Source of the DNA: Blautia hansenii | GTDB lineage: Bacteria; Bacillota; Clostridia; Lachnospirales; Lachnospiraceae | DNA: 55,517 bases | Direction of reading: 5' to 3' | Assembly: GCF_013304445.1 (NCBI RefSeq) | Contig: NZ_JAAITA010000019.1 | Span: forward strand, 1-55,517 | In this document: piece after piece, positions 9,090 through 17,820 of the stretch | How the letters are laid out: every line of letters starts with the position of its first letter | Position numbering within the stretch: position 1 is the stretch's first letter | The notes under the pieces: generated by a model | The model's database searches: none | What the model was told of the DNA's origin: nothing | What the model saw: the letters and a program-made list of their open reading frames with translations, nothing else | Position numbers and translations under genes: made by a program

Positions 9090-10499
9090 TCATTTGTACA
9101 TTTCTTCTATAATCTTTTTTAAAATTTTGTACATTTTTTTCGTAGAAGAAATGCTTAACTTTTCTTGAGGGGAATGAAGTCCTTCGCAATTTGGTCCTAT
9201 AGAAATAGCATCCAATTCCGGCATAGTTTCAAAAAAGCAGCCACATTCTAAGCCGGCATGTACACAGCGGGATATTGGTTTCTGTCCATTTTGTTCTATA
9301 AACACTTTCACTGCAAACTTCCGAAGTACAGAGTTTGCATGATAATCCCAACCGGGATAAGCAGAATGTACCTGAGAACTTCCTCCCATCATTTCAGCCA
9401 GACGTTCAATAACCTGTGCAATATAATCTCTGGCAGAATTTCGGGCAGCACGAATTTCATATACAATGTGAAGCATACCGTCTGTCAGATACAATTCTCC
9501 CATGTTATCTGAACTGCTTACCAGATTTTCCATATCACTGTTCATCTCAAAAATATTGTCTGGTGAAAACATTATCATATGGATAATTTTTTCCGCATCA
9601 TGAACTTCTGTTATCTGCCCGTTATATGGACACATTTTTATTTCCAGCTTTTCTGCTGCACTTAGATACTCTTCCTTTAAGTTTTTATACACCTGTCCAC
9701 ACTTTTCCCTTGCCTCCTCTTCCTTATCTTGGGGCAATGCCAGCACCAGACTCGCTTCTCTCGGAATGGCCAGACGAAACGTACCACCTTTTATCCTGGC
9801 AATTTTTAGTTCTGTCACCTTTTCCAATTCTAACAGTACTCTTGCCAAAAACTTATTTGCGTTTCCATGCCCTCTATGTATGTCTTCTCCCGAATGACCG
9901 CCTTTTAATCCAGTAATGCAAAGTTCAAAAAGTTTCCATCCCTCTTTCTTTTCCTCTCTGTTTAAAGGTATTTTCACTTCTACAGCCTCTCCCCCACAGC
10001 TTCCACACAGAATTTCGTTATCTTTGGCATTATCCAAATTAATCATCCTGGTTCCCTGCAAAAGGCTGGTGTCAAACCCTGCTGCTCCTGACAAATCTTC
10101 CTCTTCCAACAACGCCATGGCCAACGCCATACCAATTCCATCATCTGCCCCCAGCGTAGTTTCTCCTCCTGTTGTCAGATAATCTCCTTCTATGTTCCAG
10201 GGAATAGGGTCTTTAGAAAAATCATGCGTGGATGCTAGAGCTTTTTCACAAACCATATCCATATGTGCCTGTAAAATAAGTCCCTCTTCTTTTTCCATTG
10301 CCTTAGAAGCGGCTTTTCGTATCAGTACATTATTGTGTTTGTCTCTCACAACGAATAATCCCCTTTTCTGGGCCCATTCCACCAGATATCTGCTAATTTG
10401 CTCCTCATGAAAACTCTGTCTGGGAATCTGACTGATGCCGTAAAAAATCTCAAACACTCTGTCCTGTAATAAATCCTCTATTTGTTTTTGCATACCCAT
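9090..10499 (-). CDS. pepD: Aminoacyl-histidine dipeptidase (peptidase M20C)
   Basis: Cytosolic zinc dipeptidase of 469 residues that cleaves Xaa-His and related dipeptides. The metal-binding motif LILQAHMDMVCEK gives H79 and D81, and GETTLGADDGIGMALAMAL supplies the next bridging Asp region, followed by LINLDNAKDNEI-like text and the C-terminal GLECGCFFETMPELDAISIGP. Full length for M20C. GGGAG lies eight bases before the ATG. It lies 51 bases after the TetR gene and is probably co-transcribed with it. It could free histidine or beta-alanine from peptides imported by YfcC; that pairing is inferred. Confidence 0.93.
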   Translation of the reverse strand: MGMQKQIEDLLQDRVFEIFYGISQIPRQSFHEEQISRYLVEWAQKRGLFVVRDKHNNVLIRKAASKAMEKEEGLILQAHMDMVCEKALASTHDFSKDPIPWNIEGDYLTTGGETTLGADDGIGMALAMALLEEEDLSGAAGFDTSLLQGTRMINLDNAKDNEILCGSCGGEAVEVKIPLNREEKKEGWKLFELCITGLKGGHSGEDIHRGHGNANKFLARVLLELEKVTELKIARIKGGTFRLAIPREASLVLALPQDKEEEAREKCGQVYKNLKEEYLSAAEKLEIKMCPYNGQITEVHDAEKIIHMIMFSPDNIFEMNSDMENLVSSSDNMGELYLTDGMLHIVYEIRAARNSARDYIAQVIERLAEMMGGSSQVHSAYPGWDYHANSVLRKFAVKVFIEQNGQKPISRCVHAGLECGCFFETMPELDAISIGPNCEGLHSPQEKLSISSTKKMYKILKKIIEEMYK

Positions 10500-10550
10500 A
10501 TATACCGCTCCCTTCTACATATATATCTTTTATGTGCCTGATATCCTCAC

Positions 10551-11213
10551 CTACTTTTGAGGCGCTGCCTTATCCATAATATAGTCAAAAGTTTCCATAA
10601 CCAGTTTCATCTGTTCCTCTATCTGTCTGGTATCATGTCCCTGCCAAGCATCGTATAAGTAGGACTGAAACATTCTTGTCATCAGAACAACCGTTTGATT
10701 CACGTTTTCTTCTGCCACAAATCCCTGTTCCACCAAAGACGGCATGATGGCTCTGTCCCTTTCCATAATTTCTCCCTGCGTCAGCATTTTAATAATATCA
10801 TCATCGTGATGTCCCAGTTCATCCGGAAAAAGTTCATAGTATATTGAAATGACATTCTTTAATTTCTTCTTATACTTTCCATAAAAGAGATAATAAAAAA
10901 TTTCCGGTCTTTTTAAACATGTCTTTCCAAAAACCTTATAGATTGTCCTATACCGTTCCAGTGCATTCATAGAATCTTCCAGCGTATTTTCCAAATCTAC
11001 AATATATTGCTTTAAGTATCCCATAGAGGCAAATATCACTAACTCTTCCATATCTTCAAAATAATTATACAAAGTAGCACTGTTATATCCTGCTGCTGCC
11101 GCTGCTTTCCGCACAGTCAATTTTTCCACCCCTTCGGATTCAATCAATTCTTTTGCGGCAGTAATAAAATAAATCATAACCCGCTTTTGTTTTATATTTA
11201 ATTCTTTTCTCAT
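10551..11213 (-). CDS. TetR/AcrR family transcriptional regulator
   Basis: DNA-binding regulator of 220 residues. An N-terminal TetR helix-turn-helix lies at about 12-58, with LTVRKAAAAAGYNSATLYNYF as the recognition region. The C-terminal ligand domain is unassigned. The gene is divergent from citC and lies upstream of pepD on its own strand. Its promoter carries a dyad AACATGTT within the spacer, a plausible autorepression site. Likely targets are the pepD-yfcC transcript and possibly citC across the divergent region; the inducer is unknown. Confidence 0.88.
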   Translation of the reverse strand: MRKELNIKQKRVMIYFITAAKELIESEGVEKLTVRKAAAAAGYNSATLYNYFEDMEELVIFASMGYLKQYIVDLENTLEDSMNALERYRTIYKVFGKTCLKRPEIFYYLFYGKYKKKLKNVISIYYELFPDELGHHDDDIIKMLTQGEIMERDRAIMPSLVEQGFVAEENVNQTVVLMTRMFQSYLYDAWQGHDTRQIEEQMKLVMETFDYIMDKAAPQK

Positions 11214-11262
11214 ACAGGAATTCCTCCATTTCTACTCGTAAATCTTTCATTTTATAAACACA

Positions 11263-11291
11263 ATTATATTTCGAACATGTTTAACTGTCAA
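11263..11291 (-). promoter_or_regulatory. Promoter of the TetR gene with embedded palindrome
   Basis: Minus strand TTGACA (11286-11291), 17-bp spacer, TATAAT (11263-11268). The perfect dyad AACATGTT (11274-11281) sits between the two boxes, a classic operator position. Confidence 0.72.
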
Positions 11292-11429
11292 ATACAATTC
11301 CCTTATATTCTTTAAATTTATTGACATTTATAAAAATCATGATTTTGGACACTTTTATATATCGTTTCCTGCTGTTCTCTTTGTATCGAAATTATTTTTT
11401 CAAAATGTGCCATTTCCATTTTCCCCTCA

Positions 11430-11458
11430 TTGCCACCCCCGCCTTTCTATGTTACACT
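11430..11458 (+). promoter_or_regulatory. Promoter of the citC-citXG operon
   Basis: TTGCCA (11430-11435), 17-bp spacer, TACACT (11453-11458) with an extended TG. The start codon follows at 11494. A separate 14-bp perfect palindrome, AAAATCATGATTTT, lies at 11333-11346 and could be an upstream site. Confidence 0.55.
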
Positions 11459-11493
11459 GTTTTTATCACAACTCGGAAAAGGAGGACCCACTC

Positions 11494-12555
11494 ATGGATT
11501 CCGAACATTTTTATTTAGAAGAAGGTTTCCCGTTTCACGGAAGAAAACTGGAAAAACTGAAAGTCTTTTTATCCCAAAATGATTTATCTTATGATACACA
11601 GATTCAATACACTGTACTGTTAAAAACCCAGGATGGAGAACTGGCAGGCTGTGGTTCCCGCCACAAAAACACTTTAAAATGTATTGCCATTAATCCTAAA
11701 TTTCAAGGGGAAGGCTGCCTCTCTCTCCTCATGACCCAGCTTATAAAAAATGCTGCTGCAGAGGGTCTTTCCCACTTGTTTTTGTTCACAAAACCCATGT
11801 ATCTGCAGATGTTTTCCGACATGGGATTTTACCCTATTACTCAGACAAAGGATATGCTGCTTATGGAGAACCGCAGGGATGGAATCCGGGAATATGTAAC
11901 CAGAGAAGCTGCTCTTTCCCCTGCCAAAGAAGGTAAAAGGATTGGCGCCATTGTCATGAATGCCAATCCTTTTACCAACGGTCACCGGTATCTGGTAAAG
12001 ACTGCGGCTGCTATGTGTGACCTGCTGCATGTCTTTGTCCTGTCTGCGGATTCCTCCGAATTCCCGGCAGATATCCGCCTGAAACTGGTAAAAGAAGGCT
12101 GTACAGATTTTCCTAATGTACAGGTGCATGGAAGTTCGGAATATCTGATTTCCCACGCTACTTTTCCCGACTATTTTCTAAAGGATAAAGCCACGGTTTC
12201 TGACAAAACCGCCCTTCTGGACCTGATGATTTTCGGAACTTATTTCAAAGAAGCTTTTCATATCACCCGGCGTTTTGTGGGAGAAGAACCCTTTTCCGCC
12301 ATCACAAAAGCCTACAACGAACAGATGAAAAAAACGCTTCCCGTTTATGGAATTGAAGTAACAGAAATCCCCAGATGTGCATATCAGGATACCATTATCA
12401 GCGCCACTTTCGTACGGAAAAAGTTTTTAAGCAAAAATCCGGAAGACCTAAAAGAACTGGAAAACTTTGTGCCTGAAACCACCTATGCCTTTCTGATTTC
12501 CCCGGAGGGACAGCGTTTAAAACAACAATTAGCAGCCACAGGAGACTTATCATGA
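11494..12555 (+). CDS. citC: [Citrate (pro-3S)-lyase] ligase
   Basis: Cytosolic enzyme that acetylates the prosthetic group of citrate lyase (ATP + acetate), switching the lyase on. The N-terminal half has a GNAT-like fold (about 1-120), with AINPKFQGEGCLSLLMTQLI. The C-terminal nucleotidyltransferase part has the motif GAIVMNANPFTNGHRYLV. I chose ATG 11494 because AAAGGAGG lies eight bases upstream; the open frame extends farther without support. The product is 353 residues, about family length. The stop overlaps the next gene by four bases. No citD, citE or citF is in the window. Confidence 0.92.
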   Translation: MDSEHFYLEEGFPFHGRKLEKLKVFLSQNDLSYDTQIQYTVLLKTQDGELAGCGSRHKNTLKCIAINPKFQGEGCLSLLMTQLIKNAAAEGLSHLFLFTKPMYLQMFSDMGFYPITQTKDMLLMENRRDGIREYVTREAALSPAKEGKRIGAIVMNANPFTNGHRYLVKTAAAMCDLLHVFVLSADSSEFPADIRLKLVKEGCTDFPNVQVHGSSEYLISHATFPDYFLKDKATVSDKTALLDLMIFGTYFKEAFHITRRFVGEEPFSAITKAYNEQMKKTLPVYGIEVTEIPRCAYQDTIISATFVRKKFLSKNPEDLKELENFVPETTYAFLISPEGQRLKQQLAATGDLS

Positions 12556-13964
12556 ACCATTCCGTATGGGCCAAAGGACGCCCTATTACCCTGCCCGAAA
12601 TTTTAGACGCAAGAGAAAAACGCGCATACCTTCAACAGGAAATGCTGCAAAAAAGGCCCCGTTCTCTGCTGAGCTTCACCTTAAATATCGCCGGTCCGGT
12701 GAAGGTATTCCCCTATACCAAATGGCTGTATACACTGGGATATGACCTCATTCACCAAGGAATTTTCATACTTCGTGGAAAGATTTTAGAAGAAAAAGAA
12801 CAGAAAGAAAACACCGGGTACGAAGCTATTTTTGCCCTGGATTTGGAACCGGAACGCATAAAAGAATATCTGCTTTTTCAGGAAGAAAACCACCCTCTGG
12901 GGCGGCTCTTTGACTTGGATGTACTGCGTCCTGACGGCACAAAAGTCTCCCGCCGGGAACTGGGATTTCCGGAACGCACCTGCCTGATTTGTCAGAATCC
13001 CGCTTTCCTCTGCGGACGTTCCAGAACCCACAGCGCCGAAGAACTGATACAGCACACTGTACGACTTATAGACAGCTTTTATTGTGAACGCATGTCTGTT
13101 CATGTTGGACTTATGATGCAGAAAGCCCTGTTTTATGAAGTGAACACTGCTTTGAAACCAGGGCTTGTAGACCGCCTGCACAACGGTTCCCACAAAGATA
13201 TGTGCCGGACTACGTTTATCCGCAGCGCCTATGCCCTCACCCCTTATTTCATAGCCTGCGCCAGAGAAGGACTGACCTTTTCCGGCACTTCTGAAGAACT
13301 CCCCAGGCTTTTCCAGAAGCTCCGCACACTGGGAGTTCAGGCAGAAAACCATATGCTGACTGCCACCGGAGGAGTAAATACACACAAAGGAATTATCTTT
13401 TCCGGCGGAATTCTCTGCGCTGCAGCAGGCTATGCAAAAGCTTTTCATGCCACAGATTTTTGCGCCCCGGATTTTCCCGCTCTTCTGGGCAATATCTGCC
13501 GCTTTATGCTTACAGATTTGCTTCGGGATTATGACCACATCAATCCCCTTGCGCCCAAATCCAACGGTGAAAAACTCTACCTGCTTCATAACATTACGGG
13601 CATAAGAGGAGAGGCCTGCAAGGGATTCCCTCACCTTTTAACAGAAGGACTGCCCCTCTTTGAGAATGTCAGAAAATCCGGTTTTTCACTGAATGATTCC
13701 GGACTTTTCGTACTCCTGCATTACATAGCTCACACCGAAGATACGAACCTCATCATCCGCAGCAGCTATGAAACTGCATTAAAAATCAGAACCGAACTTT
13801 CTGCTTTCCTGGAGGCTTCTTCCTATGAACAGCAACTGCACATTTTACCTGATTTAGACCGCTGTTTTACAGAAAAAAACATCAGCCCCGGCGGCAGCGC
13901 AGACATGCTGGCTCTGACCTATTTCCTGTACTTTCTCATGAAAAATGCCTGCTGCTTTACCTAG
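12552..13964 (+). CDS. citXG: CitX-CitG fusion, citrate lyase prosthetic-group synthesis and transfer
   Basis: Bifunctional protein of 470 residues. The N-terminal CitX domain (about 1-175) transfers 2'-(5''-triphosphoribosyl)-3'-dephospho-CoA to apo-citrate lyase; its markers are GRLFDLDVLRPDG and CLICQNPAFLCGRSRTH. The CitG domain (about 180-470) makes that cofactor from ATP and dephospho-CoA; its markers are KPGLVDRLHNGSHKDM and TGGVNTHKG. CitX-CitG fusions are known in other bacteria. It overlaps citC (ATGA). Together they form a complete maturation pair, yet the lyase subunits must lie elsewhere or be absent. Confidence 0.92.
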   Translation: MNHSVWAKGRPITLPEILDAREKRAYLQQEMLQKRPRSLLSFTLNIAGPVKVFPYTKWLYTLGYDLIHQGIFILRGKILEEKEQKENTGYEAIFALDLEPERIKEYLLFQEENHPLGRLFDLDVLRPDGTKVSRRELGFPERTCLICQNPAFLCGRSRTHSAEELIQHTVRLIDSFYCERMSVHVGLMMQKALFYEVNTALKPGLVDRLHNGSHKDMCRTTFIRSAYALTPYFIACAREGLTFSGTSEELPRLFQKLRTLGVQAENHMLTATGGVNTHKGIIFSGGILCAAAGYAKAFHATDFCAPDFPALLGNICRFMLTDLLRDYDHINPLAPKSNGEKLYLLHNITGIRGEACKGFPHLLTEGLPLFENVRKSGFSLNDSGLFVLLHYIAHTEDTNLIIRSSYETALKIRTELSAFLEASSYEQQLHILPDLDRCFTEKNISPGGSADMLALTYFLYFLMKNACCFT

Positions 13965-13976
13965 CAGACAGGCATT
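13944..13976. terminator. Hairpin at the convergent end of citXG and the DUF445 gene
   Basis: Inverted repeat AATGCCTG(CTG) / (CAG)ACAGGCATT overlaps the last codons of citXG. T-runs are weak, so it is a possible bidirectional terminator. Confidence 0.45.
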
Positions 13977-13992
13977 TCCTGAACAGATTTTC

Positions 13993-14892
13993 TTAAAAGA
14001 ACAAGTTCAGCAGTCCCAGGATAAAGCCGATAAGAGCCCCAAGGTTTACCACTGCATGCAATTCTTTTTTCATAATTCCCAGCAGAATATGCTCTACTTC
14101 CAGTACATCCATCTCGTTGATTTTATCCTCAACCACCTGTGCAATGTGGAATTTTTCAGCCAGTTCTCCTGCCTTTTCTCCCACGAACTTCACATAAACA
14201 GCTTCTACCAGTTCCAGAACTTTCTCCTGTCCCAGCGGAATTTTTTCCATAAGCTGCTTCACCGGAAGATTCTCTGCTGCCGCAATTTCACCTACCACAA
14301 GAGGATGAATTTTTTCCCTGCCGTTTTCCCGTATATACTCTCCCACCTTATTTCCAATGGGCACGGCAATCGATTGAATCAAATCATCGTTTAAGAACAT
14401 GGAAACCATGCTGCCCTGGAACTTGTTTTTCACTTCTTTGGCGCCTTCTTCTGCAATAATTGCACCCACATCCATCTGCTCCAGACCATTTGAAATCTTC
14501 TCTGTAATGAAGTTCTCCAGTTTGCCCCTCATCTGCGCATAATCTTCCTGCTCTACATAATGTCCCAGAAAGGTTTCCACCGTATCTTCATTGCTCTGTA
14601 TGGTCTGAAGACCACTGCCTACAGCCTGAACCACGGTTTTTTTCACTTCATCTGACAGCAATATCTGTTCCAAATCCTGCTTCGTCAGAAGATGGTCACC
14701 CACTGCTTCTCCCATGGCCTTTGCCATTCTGGCTTTCCCCTTGGGAATGATTCCCGGTGTAAAGGGCAGCGTCCAATTCCCGATTTTCACAGGCTTCAAT
14801 GGCTTAAACAACATTTTCACCGCTATATAATTGGTACAGTAACCGATAATTGCACCAATGACCGGTCCTGCCAGTATATCTATCATATTCAT
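13993..14892 (-). CDS. DUF445 family membrane protein
   Basis: This 299-residue protein belongs to the DUF445 (YheB-like) family. The N-terminal membrane helix region is GPVIGAIIGYCTNYIAVKML, followed by the family signature FTPGIIPKGKARMAKAMGEAVG. A long helical soluble middle and a second membrane helix at the C-terminus (about 278-298) follow. Its function is unknown; the B. subtilis relative is spore-coat associated. It is the last gene of the DUF5685 operon, 17 bases after the small membrane protein gene. AAGGA precedes the ATG. Confidence 0.88.
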   Translation of the reverse strand: MNMIDILAGPVIGAIIGYCTNYIAVKMLFKPLKPVKIGNWTLPFTPGIIPKGKARMAKAMGEAVGDHLLTKQDLEQILLSDEVKKTVVQAVGSGLQTIQSNEDTVETFLGHYVEQEDYAQMRGKLENFITEKISNGLEQMDVGAIIAEEGAKEVKNKFQGSMVSMFLNDDLIQSIAVPIGNKVGEYIRENGREKIHPLVVGEIAAAENLPVKQLMEKIPLGQEKVLELVEAVYVKFVGEKAGELAEKFHIAQVVEDKINEMDVLEVEHILLGIMKKELHAVVNLGALIGFILGLLNLFF

Positions 14893-14909
14893 CCTGATTC
14901 TTCCTTATC

Positions 14910-15443
14910 TCATTTGAAAAGTTTCTCTCTGACCTGTCCCCACATCTGAACCAAAAAGTATTCATAGGCCTTATCGTACACAAACAATGCTGCCTGTCCG
15001 CCCAGTAAAAAGACCAGTATCAGTTTCTCTGAAAGTTCCCCTGCAAAAATCAGCTTTGGGAACAGCAGCAGTGCAGGGAGATACATCAGATTAAAAATCA
15101 CGAATTTCCCTGCCGTAAAAATCATTTTCCTGTGATTCCAGGTAGGATGTTTCCCCAAATACTGCCAAAGCGCTTCCACACCCAGCACATAAATTCCCAT
15201 CATGGCATAAGTAATGCAGTATAATTTCTGTGGTGCCAGAAGAAATCCCAGAATTGTACAGCCGGTGAAAAAGGCTGCGCCGTAACCAAGACCGTATTCC
15301 TTAATGATAATTCCCACAAAGAACGCTGCGGCTGCCAGAAAAAACAAGGTACTGAAATCCAGAACTCCGCTCAGCACAAGGAGCAGCACAGACAGGGCCA
15401 TCAAAAGCCCCGAAACTGCCGTTTTCTTCGCATTTACATGCAT
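14910..15443 (-). CDS. Small polytopic membrane protein, unknown function
   Basis: Hydrophobic protein of about 177 residues with about five membrane helices and a C-terminal amphipathic tail ([15 protein letters not shown]). I do not recognise the family. I chose ATG 15443 because GGGAGG lies about 11 bases upstream; the frame could extend to 15488. The start lies inside the last codons of the J-domain gene in another frame, so the two are translationally coupled. Its place between a J-domain protein and DUF445 suggests a shared membrane-associated job; this is inference. Confidence 0.75.
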   Translation of the reverse strand: MHVNAKKTAVSGLLMALSVLLLVLSGVLDFSTLFFLAAAAFFVGIIIKEYGLGYGAAFFTGCTILGFLLAPQKLYCITYAMMGIYVLGVEALWQYLGKHPTWNHRKMIFTAGKFVIFNLMYLPALLLFPKLIFAGELSEKLILVFLLGGQAALFVYDKAYEYFLVQMWGQVREKLFK

Positions 15444-16078
15444 GAACAAAGGTCGCCTCCCATACACTCGCAAAGACTGTCTGCGCACCAGAGGTCACAG
15501 CACATATTTCCTGTTCCGCAGGTACTTCCGCCATTTCCTGCATAGGGACTTCCTCCGCCCTGATAACGGTTGCTGTTCCACTGCAGACGATTCACCAGAT
15601 TGCTGTACTCCGGATTTCCCGGATCCATACTCTGCGCCTGTCTTGCCAGATTTAAAGCATTGACATTATTTCCCATTCCCATATTGGCGCAAGCGCTTAA
15701 ATAATACCAATGGGCGCTTCTGTTCTGAATTCTGGAAAGCACATTTAAAGCCTGCTGGTACTGGCGTCCATTGATATAATTCGCCGCTGCCTGCAGCTGT
15801 GCACCGTCCTGCCCGGAAGGCGCTTCCTGATAACCTCTCTGGCCGCCGTAACCGTTGAAATTTCCGTAGCCGCTCTGATAGCCGCCGTCTCTTTCCTTCA
15901 TAATCTGGTCATAGGCTTCCTGAACTTCCTTAAATTTCTCCTCTGCCAGTCCCGCAAGGGGATTATCCACATAAGAATCCGGGTGATACTTTCTGCTCAA
16001 ATCCCGGTATGCTTTCTTTACTTCGTCATTGGATGCGTTTGGGGAAATTCCCAACACCTCATATGGATTATTTACCAT
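15434..16078 (-). CDS. J-domain protein with TPR-like middle and cysteine-rich tail
   Basis: Hsp40-like protein of 214 residues. The J domain (about 1-65) contains the HPD motif in [12 protein letters not shown], required to stimulate DnaK ATPase. A Gly/Tyr/Gln linker follows. Residues about 90-165 resemble tetratricopeptide helices ([36 protein letters not shown]). The last 28 residues hold eight cysteines, including CC, CEC and CSC, probably a metal or redox site. It is not canonical DnaJ, lacking the zinc-finger repeats and C-terminal substrate domains. It overlaps the DUF5685 gene by 11 bases and the membrane-protein gene by 10. Confidence 0.87.
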   Translation of the reverse strand: MVNNPYEVLGISPNASNDEVKKAYRDLSRKYHPDSYVDNPLAGLAEEKFKEVQEAYDQIMKERDGGYQSGYGNFNGYGGQRGYQEAPSGQDGAQLQAAANYINGRQYQQALNVLSRIQNRSAHWYYLSACANMGMGNNVNALNLARQAQSMDPGNPEYSNLVNRLQWNSNRYQGGGSPYAGNGGSTCGTGNMCCDLWCADSLCECMGGDLCSCM

Positions 16079-16925
16079 GATTCTCTCTTTTCTCCTGTCT
16101 CTCTTTTTGTATTTTGTTATATTTTGACCACACGCCCCGATAGAGAATATTTCTCAGAATCTCGGCGTCCATAAGACACGGCAGCTTCTCAAAAGCCCCG
16201 GTGGCCTCTGCCATCATCATGAGCAAAACTTCATGTACGGTCTTTTCGTAGGCTTCTCTTGTTTTACAGTTGTTCTGCAGATATTTCAGGGGATTATAAG
16301 AACCTGTCTTCCGGTCTTCCTCCAGGTCATCGTAGGCATCCAGGATATAAATAAATTTCCCCAGATAAAATCCAAACTTTCGCAGTTCTTCCTCCCACAT
16401 ATCCTGTCGGTAAACAAAAAGTTCTGCCATCAGATTTCCGAAAGCCCCTGCCACCAAATCCAAATTTTTCTCCTGCTTTTCTTCATAGGCAGACAGAATT
16501 TTTAAATGTTTTTGGATGGCATGCGCCTGTCTTTTGTATTCCCGGCATATGGTTTCTGCCTTTTTTCTGAAAAGCCGCATTCCTGCTGCTCCCTGCAGAC
16601 TTTTATCATCCTTCCAGTCATCTTCAAACTTAAAATACGTCAGAAGAATGTTCATCTTCGCCCCATATGCTGACAGTTCATTCTGCAGCATGGGGATTTT
16701 CTTTACCGGATGAACGGGACAGTGCAGCTGCAGTTCTCTCGTATCTGCCTCGTACAATGATGTAAGAAACAAGACCAGAAACGTCATATCATAAGTCAAT
16801 GTCATTCTCCCCCGGAAACCATATTCCTTTCGGAGAGCCTGGCACAGCCCGCAGTAATATCCCTTATATCGGTAAAATTCCTTCACCTTTAACTCCGGCT
16901 TATCTGTCATTATATATCCAAACAT
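16068..16925 (-). CDS. DUF5685 family protein
   Basis: Alpha-helical protein of 285 residues matching the DUF5685 family: the N-terminus [17 protein letters not shown] leads to a CGLC motif ([13 protein letters not shown]), and LHCPVHP gives a further Cys/His pair. A later segment, [19 protein letters not shown], has an Asp-rich D-x-x-D-D-x-x-x-D pattern that recalls class I isoprenoid synthases; this resemblance is mine and untested. First gene of a four-gene overlapping operon with a J-domain protein, a small membrane protein and DUF445. Function unknown. Confidence 0.82.
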   Translation of the reverse strand: MFGYIMTDKPELKVKEFYRYKGYYCGLCQALRKEYGFRGRMTLTYDMTFLVLFLTSLYEADTRELQLHCPVHPVKKIPMLQNELSAYGAKMNILLTYFKFEDDWKDDKSLQGAAGMRLFRKKAETICREYKRQAHAIQKHLKILSAYEEKQEKNLDLVAGAFGNLMAELFVYRQDMWEEELRKFGFYLGKFIYILDAYDDLEEDRKTGSYNPLKYLQNNCKTREAYEKTVHEVLLMMMAEATGAFEKLPCLMDAEILRNILYRGVWSKYNKIQKERQEKRENHGK

Positions 16926-16954
16926 TGCTTTCTATCCCTTTCCTGTATCGTCTC

Positions 16955-16983
16955 ATTATACTATACCTCTTTTCAGATTTCCA
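16955..16983 (-). promoter_or_regulatory. Promoter of the DUF5685 operon
   Basis: Minus strand TATAAT (16955-16960) with a 17-bp spacer from a weak -35 TGGAAA (16978-16983), about 30 bases before the start codon. Confidence 0.5.
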
Positions 16984-17037
16984 TAGGTTCTTTCTTGTAA
17001 TTTCGCCTAAATTCTTCGGATTCCTGCCTCTCTTCCA

Positions 17038-17066
17038 TTGACGTGTCCCCGTTTTTCGTCTATACT
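17038..17066 (+). promoter_or_regulatory. Promoter of the small alarmone synthetase gene
   Basis: TTGACG (17038-17043), 17-bp spacer, TATACT (17061-17066), close to consensus. The TTG start follows at 17103. Confidence 0.7.
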
Positions 17067-17102
17067 TTCCATATACTTTTACAGCAAGAAAGAGGTGTTA
17101 TT

Positions 17103-17804
17103 TTGAAAACAGAAGACAAAACTCTGGACAAAAAGGCCGATACTTCCGAAGCCTTCGATATTCTCTATCCGGAGCGTTTTATCAAGAATACAGATTATTA
17201 CAATTCTCTCATGATGATGTACCGCTGCGCTATTCGGGAAATTCGCACCAAACTGGAGGTTCTGGACGATGAATTTTCCATTACTTATAAACGAAATCCC
17301 ATTTCCTCCATCAAAAGCCGCATTAAAACGCCTTTGAGCACTTATAATAAACTCCAGAGACTGGGGTACGATTTTACAGAGCAAAATATCCGGGAACACT
17401 TAAACGATGTGGCAGGAATCCGCGTCATCTGCTCTTTTATTGACGATATCTATTCTGTTGCCAAACTCCTTTCCGAGCAGGATGACATTACCATTCTTCG
17501 GATTAAGGACTATATCCAGAATCCCAAGCCCAACGGCTACCGCAGCTATCACATGATTGTGGAGATTCCTGTCTTCTTTGCAGAAGGCAAAACTCCTATG
17601 CGGGCGGAAATCCAGATTCGCACCATCGGCATGGATTTTTGGGCCAGTCTGGAACACCAGCTTCGTTACAAAAAAGATTTAGGCAGCAATGAACAATATG
17701 AACTCATCAGCCGAAAGCTGTCCGAGTGTGCACATGCCATTACTGCCACGGATAATCAAATGCAGGATATTAAAAATTTAATCGGGGAATACAATGAGTT
17801 CTGA
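17103..17804 (+). CDS. Small alarmone synthetase (RelA/SpoT-domain GTP pyrophosphokinase)
   Basis: Cytosolic enzyme of about 233 residues that makes (p)ppGpp from ATP and GTP/GDP. The synthetase domain shows LNDVAGIRVICSFIDDIYSV, PNGYRSYHMIVEIPV and EIQIRTIGMDFWASLEHQL, the signature of stand-alone YjbM/RelQ-type synthetases. There is no hydrolase (HD) domain and no TGS/ACT region, so it is not full-length Rel. I chose TTG 17103 because GAGGTG lies five bases upstream; upstream in-frame ATG 17043 overlaps the promoter. It is monocistronic and convergent with the next gene. Confidence 0.92.
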   Translation: MKTEDKTLDKKADTSEAFDILYPERFIKNTDYYNSLMMMYRCAIREIRTKLEVLDDEFSITYKRNPISSIKSRIKTPLSTYNKLQRLGYDFTEQNIREHLNDVAGIRVICSFIDDIYSVAKLLSEQDDITILRIKDYIQNPKPNGYRSYHMIVEIPVFFAEGKTPMRAEIQIRTIGMDFWASLEHQLRYKKDLGSNEQYELISRKLSECAHAITATDNQMQDIKNLIGEYNEF

Positions 17805-17820
17805 AAAGAACTCATTCCCC
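17784..17820. terminator. Bidirectional hairpin between convergent genes
   Basis: AATGAGTTC / GAACTCATT with a six-base loop, flanked by GGGG and CCCC, overlaps the end of the alarmone synthetase gene and the stop of the opposing gene. No long T-run. Confidence 0.5.

Noticed and set aside
12786-13634. Long minus-strand frame of 282 codons inside the citXG gene
   Set aside because: It is antisense to a well-recognised CitX-CitG product, has no recognisable domain and no ribosome site.
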